Source: an uncultured Woeseia sp.
Lineage (GTDB): Bacteria > Pseudomonadota > Gammaproteobacteria > Steroidobacterales > Woeseiaceae
Direction: 5' to 3'
DNA length: 64,000 nt
NCBI GenBank assembly: GCA_913031125.1
Contig: CAJWFK010000007.1
Location: 34,094 to 98,093, forward strand
Below, piece by piece: positions 62,761 to 64,000 of the stretch. The translations under genes were made by a program, and so were the position numbers. Position 1 is the stretch's first letter. Every line of letters begins with the position of its first letter. The notes under the pieces were generated by a model. That model worked only from the letters and a program-made list of their open reading frames with translations, ran no database searches and was not told the origin of the DNA.

Positions 62761-63750
62761 ATGTGCCTTTGTTCTTATCGCTCGCTTTTCCTGCTGACTG
62801 CGTTTGCTGTTCTCACTTCAAGCCTAGTCTCAGCCCAGTCAGCTCCGCCTGACTCGGCACCCGCCGACTGGGGTCCGGTATCGATAAACTTGGAAGAGTA
62901 TGAATATCCCTACCCAGTTGAGTACATGAATTTCAGCGTCTATGGTGAAGACGTGCGTGTAGCCTACATGGACGTCGCACCAACCGGCCCAGCAAATGGC
63001 CGCACTGTTATTTTCCATCATGGCGGTTACTATTACAGCTGGTACTGGAAGGACCAGATAAGAGCACTGAGTGAAGCGGGTTACCGGGTCATCGCCAAGG
63101 ACCGTCTTGGATGGGGCAAGTCCTCCAAACCGGATATCCCCTATAGCATTAACCTGTGGGCGTCTAATACTGCTAGGTTGATGGATTACCTTGGTATTGA
63201 ACAGGCTGGCCTAGTAGGTCATTCGATCGGGGGTCAGATGGTCACCCGCTTTGCCTTTCTCTATCCTGAAAGGATTACTCACCTGGTTACCGTAAACCAG
63301 ATTGGCCTGACAGATCGTCGCGGAGGCCGTGGCTTTCAACCGCTAACCGGTGAAGTTGATGGTAATCCGGATATGGACGCTGTCTATGCCTCTTTACTGA
63401 GGTGGGCGGAAAGAAACTACGTGAAATGGAATTCGGATTATCTTGAACACATGCGTATTCGCTACGGCCAGCGACTGAGTGGTGACTGGCCACGTATGAC
63501 ATACATTAGCAGGCTAACCGGACACATGCGGAACATGGATACCATAGTCAATGACTGGCAGCATATCAAAACTCCAACCCTAATCCTGGGTGGCCAAGAG
63601 GACTATCCGACCTACGCGGAGGAATCTCGACATGCTGCGAGCATTTTTCCAAAAGGCGAGGTGTTTTTGATTCCGAATATCGGTCACAACCCTCACGAAG
63701 AAGCGCCCGATATATTCAATGCGGAATTGATCAGGTTCCTTGGGTCTTAA
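62761..63750 (+). CDS. Exported alpha/beta hydrolase
   Basis: A 329-residue hydrolase with a signal peptide (SLFLLTAFAVLTSSLVSAQ). ATG at 62761 has AGAGG 10 bases upstream; a TTG at 62731 would precede the signal by ten residues. Oxyanion region FHHGGYYYSWYWKDQI, nucleophile S155 in GHSIGG, acid in LILGGQEDYP, and His in IPNIGHNPHEEAP. Substrate unknown; probably an ester or epoxide-like compound in the periplasm. Confidence 0.9.
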   Translation: MCLCSYRSLFLLTAFAVLTSSLVSAQSAPPDSAPADWGPVSINLEEYEYPYPVEYMNFSVYGEDVRVAYMDVAPTGPANGRTVIFHHGGYYYSWYWKDQIRALSEAGYRVIAKDRLGWGKSSKPDIPYSINLWASNTARLMDYLGIEQAGLVGHSIGGQMVTRFAFLYPERITHLVTVNQIGLTDRRGGRGFQPLTGEVDGNPDMDAVYASLLRWAERNYVKWNSDYLEHMRIRYGQRLSGDWPRMTYISRLTGHMRNMDTIVNDWQHIKTPTLILGGQEDYPTYAEESRHAASIFPKGEVFLIPNIGHNPHEEAPDIFNAELIRFLGS

Positions 63751-63777
63751 GTGTCGGTGATACTCTAGGCAAAAAAA

Positions 63778-64000
63778 GTGGCCCTCCAAAGGTATCTCGT
63801 CCTCTGTTTGGCCTTTGTACTTCTGGGAAGTATGAAGGTGGGTATCTCCCAGATCACGACTGCCGACGAAAACAAGCTAGCTTCCTCCGAAACGGTGGAA
63901 GAAATCATTGTATACGGCGATAAATCGCTAATTCAGTTGCGTCATGAGCTGTATGAAGCAGAAGAAGAATTCTTTAAATTATTCAATGAAGTAAACAGCA
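63778..64000 (+). CDS. Exported protein, truncated by the window edge
   Basis: Frame open from GTG 63778 to the window end (74 codons). It begins with a signal peptide (RYLVLCLAFVLLGSM), then an EEIIVYGDKSLIQLRHELYEAEEEFF segment typical of short secreted proteins in marine gammaproteobacteria. No strong ribosome site. The C-terminus lies outside the window. Confidence 0.6.
   Translation, partial: MALQRYLVLCLAFVLLGSMKVGISQITTADENKLASSETVEEIIVYGDKSLIQLRHELYEAEEEFFKLFNEVNS

Overview
The window reads as a chromosomal segment of a free-living, probably marine, gammaproteobacterium. This rests on the order SRP RNA - dnaX - ybaB/ebfC - recR, the divergent ppsA/ppsR pair, orn beside rsgA, an SrkA-type kinase, a DUF1249 protein, a TIGR04211-type SH3 protein and a large Prc-type protease. 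Base composition is moderate. Genes are tightly packed, with many 1- to 4-base overlaps and convergent pairs only 2 to 35 bases apart. I saw no insertion sequence, prophage, CRISPR array or tRNA. The taxonomic placement is inference.

Layout. 1-5.4 kb: an amine-catabolism cassette (APC permease, aldehyde dehydrogenase, topaquinone copper amine oxidase). 5.4-10.7 kb: exported hydrolases and small proteins, including a Rossmann-fold lipoprotein that seems to start at CTG. 10.7-18.2 kb: a phytanoyl-dioxygenase / acyl-CoA ligase / thiolase group facing a cupin and CocE-hydrolase group. 18.2-24.2 kb: a MetE-like enzyme divergent from a cobalt-type nitrile hydratase operon (alpha, beta, activator, Rieske oxygenase); the alpha subunit carries a clear twin-arginine export signal. 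24.2-24.96 kb: a non-coding region with a strongly structured candidate RNA, including five exact-period 36-base repeats rich in GGA and ending in a terminator. 25-31.1 kb: surface-sugar genes (glycosyltransferase, two methyltransferases, a reductase / C-methyltransferase fusion, RmlB). 31.1-36.9 kb: a five-gene overlapping operon (plant-ALDH12-like dehydrogenase, methionine-type aminotransferase, omega-amidase, permease, rhamnosyltransferase-like GT2).

37-47.3 kb is conserved core: SRP RNA, DNA polymerase III tau/gamma, EbfC, RecR, HIT protein, RsgA, oligoribonuclease, small enzymes, SH3 protein, PEP synthase with its regulator, DUF1249. 47.4-54.4 kb: Prc protease, small unknown proteins, two orphan lipoproteins, SrkA, a saccharopine-dehydrogenase-like protein. 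54.5-64 kb: L-2-hydroxyglutarate oxidase (again apparently from CTG), a secreted phosphatase-like protein, a lactate permease, a DUF6614 / MetE-like pair, serine deaminase, an AhpD-like protein, an exported alpha/beta hydrolase, and a truncated exported protein at the edge.

Together the accessory genes describe a heterotroph that takes up and oxidises amines, amino acids, nitriles or amides, acyl chains and organic acids, with much hydrolytic work placed in the cell envelope as lipoproteins. The best candidates for something undescribed are the 24.4-24.9 kb RNA (possibly a CsrB/RsmZ-like CsrA sponge) and the predicted Tat-exported nitrile hydratase linked to a Rieske oxygenase. Next comes the fused branched-sugar enzyme at 28.1-30.0 kb.
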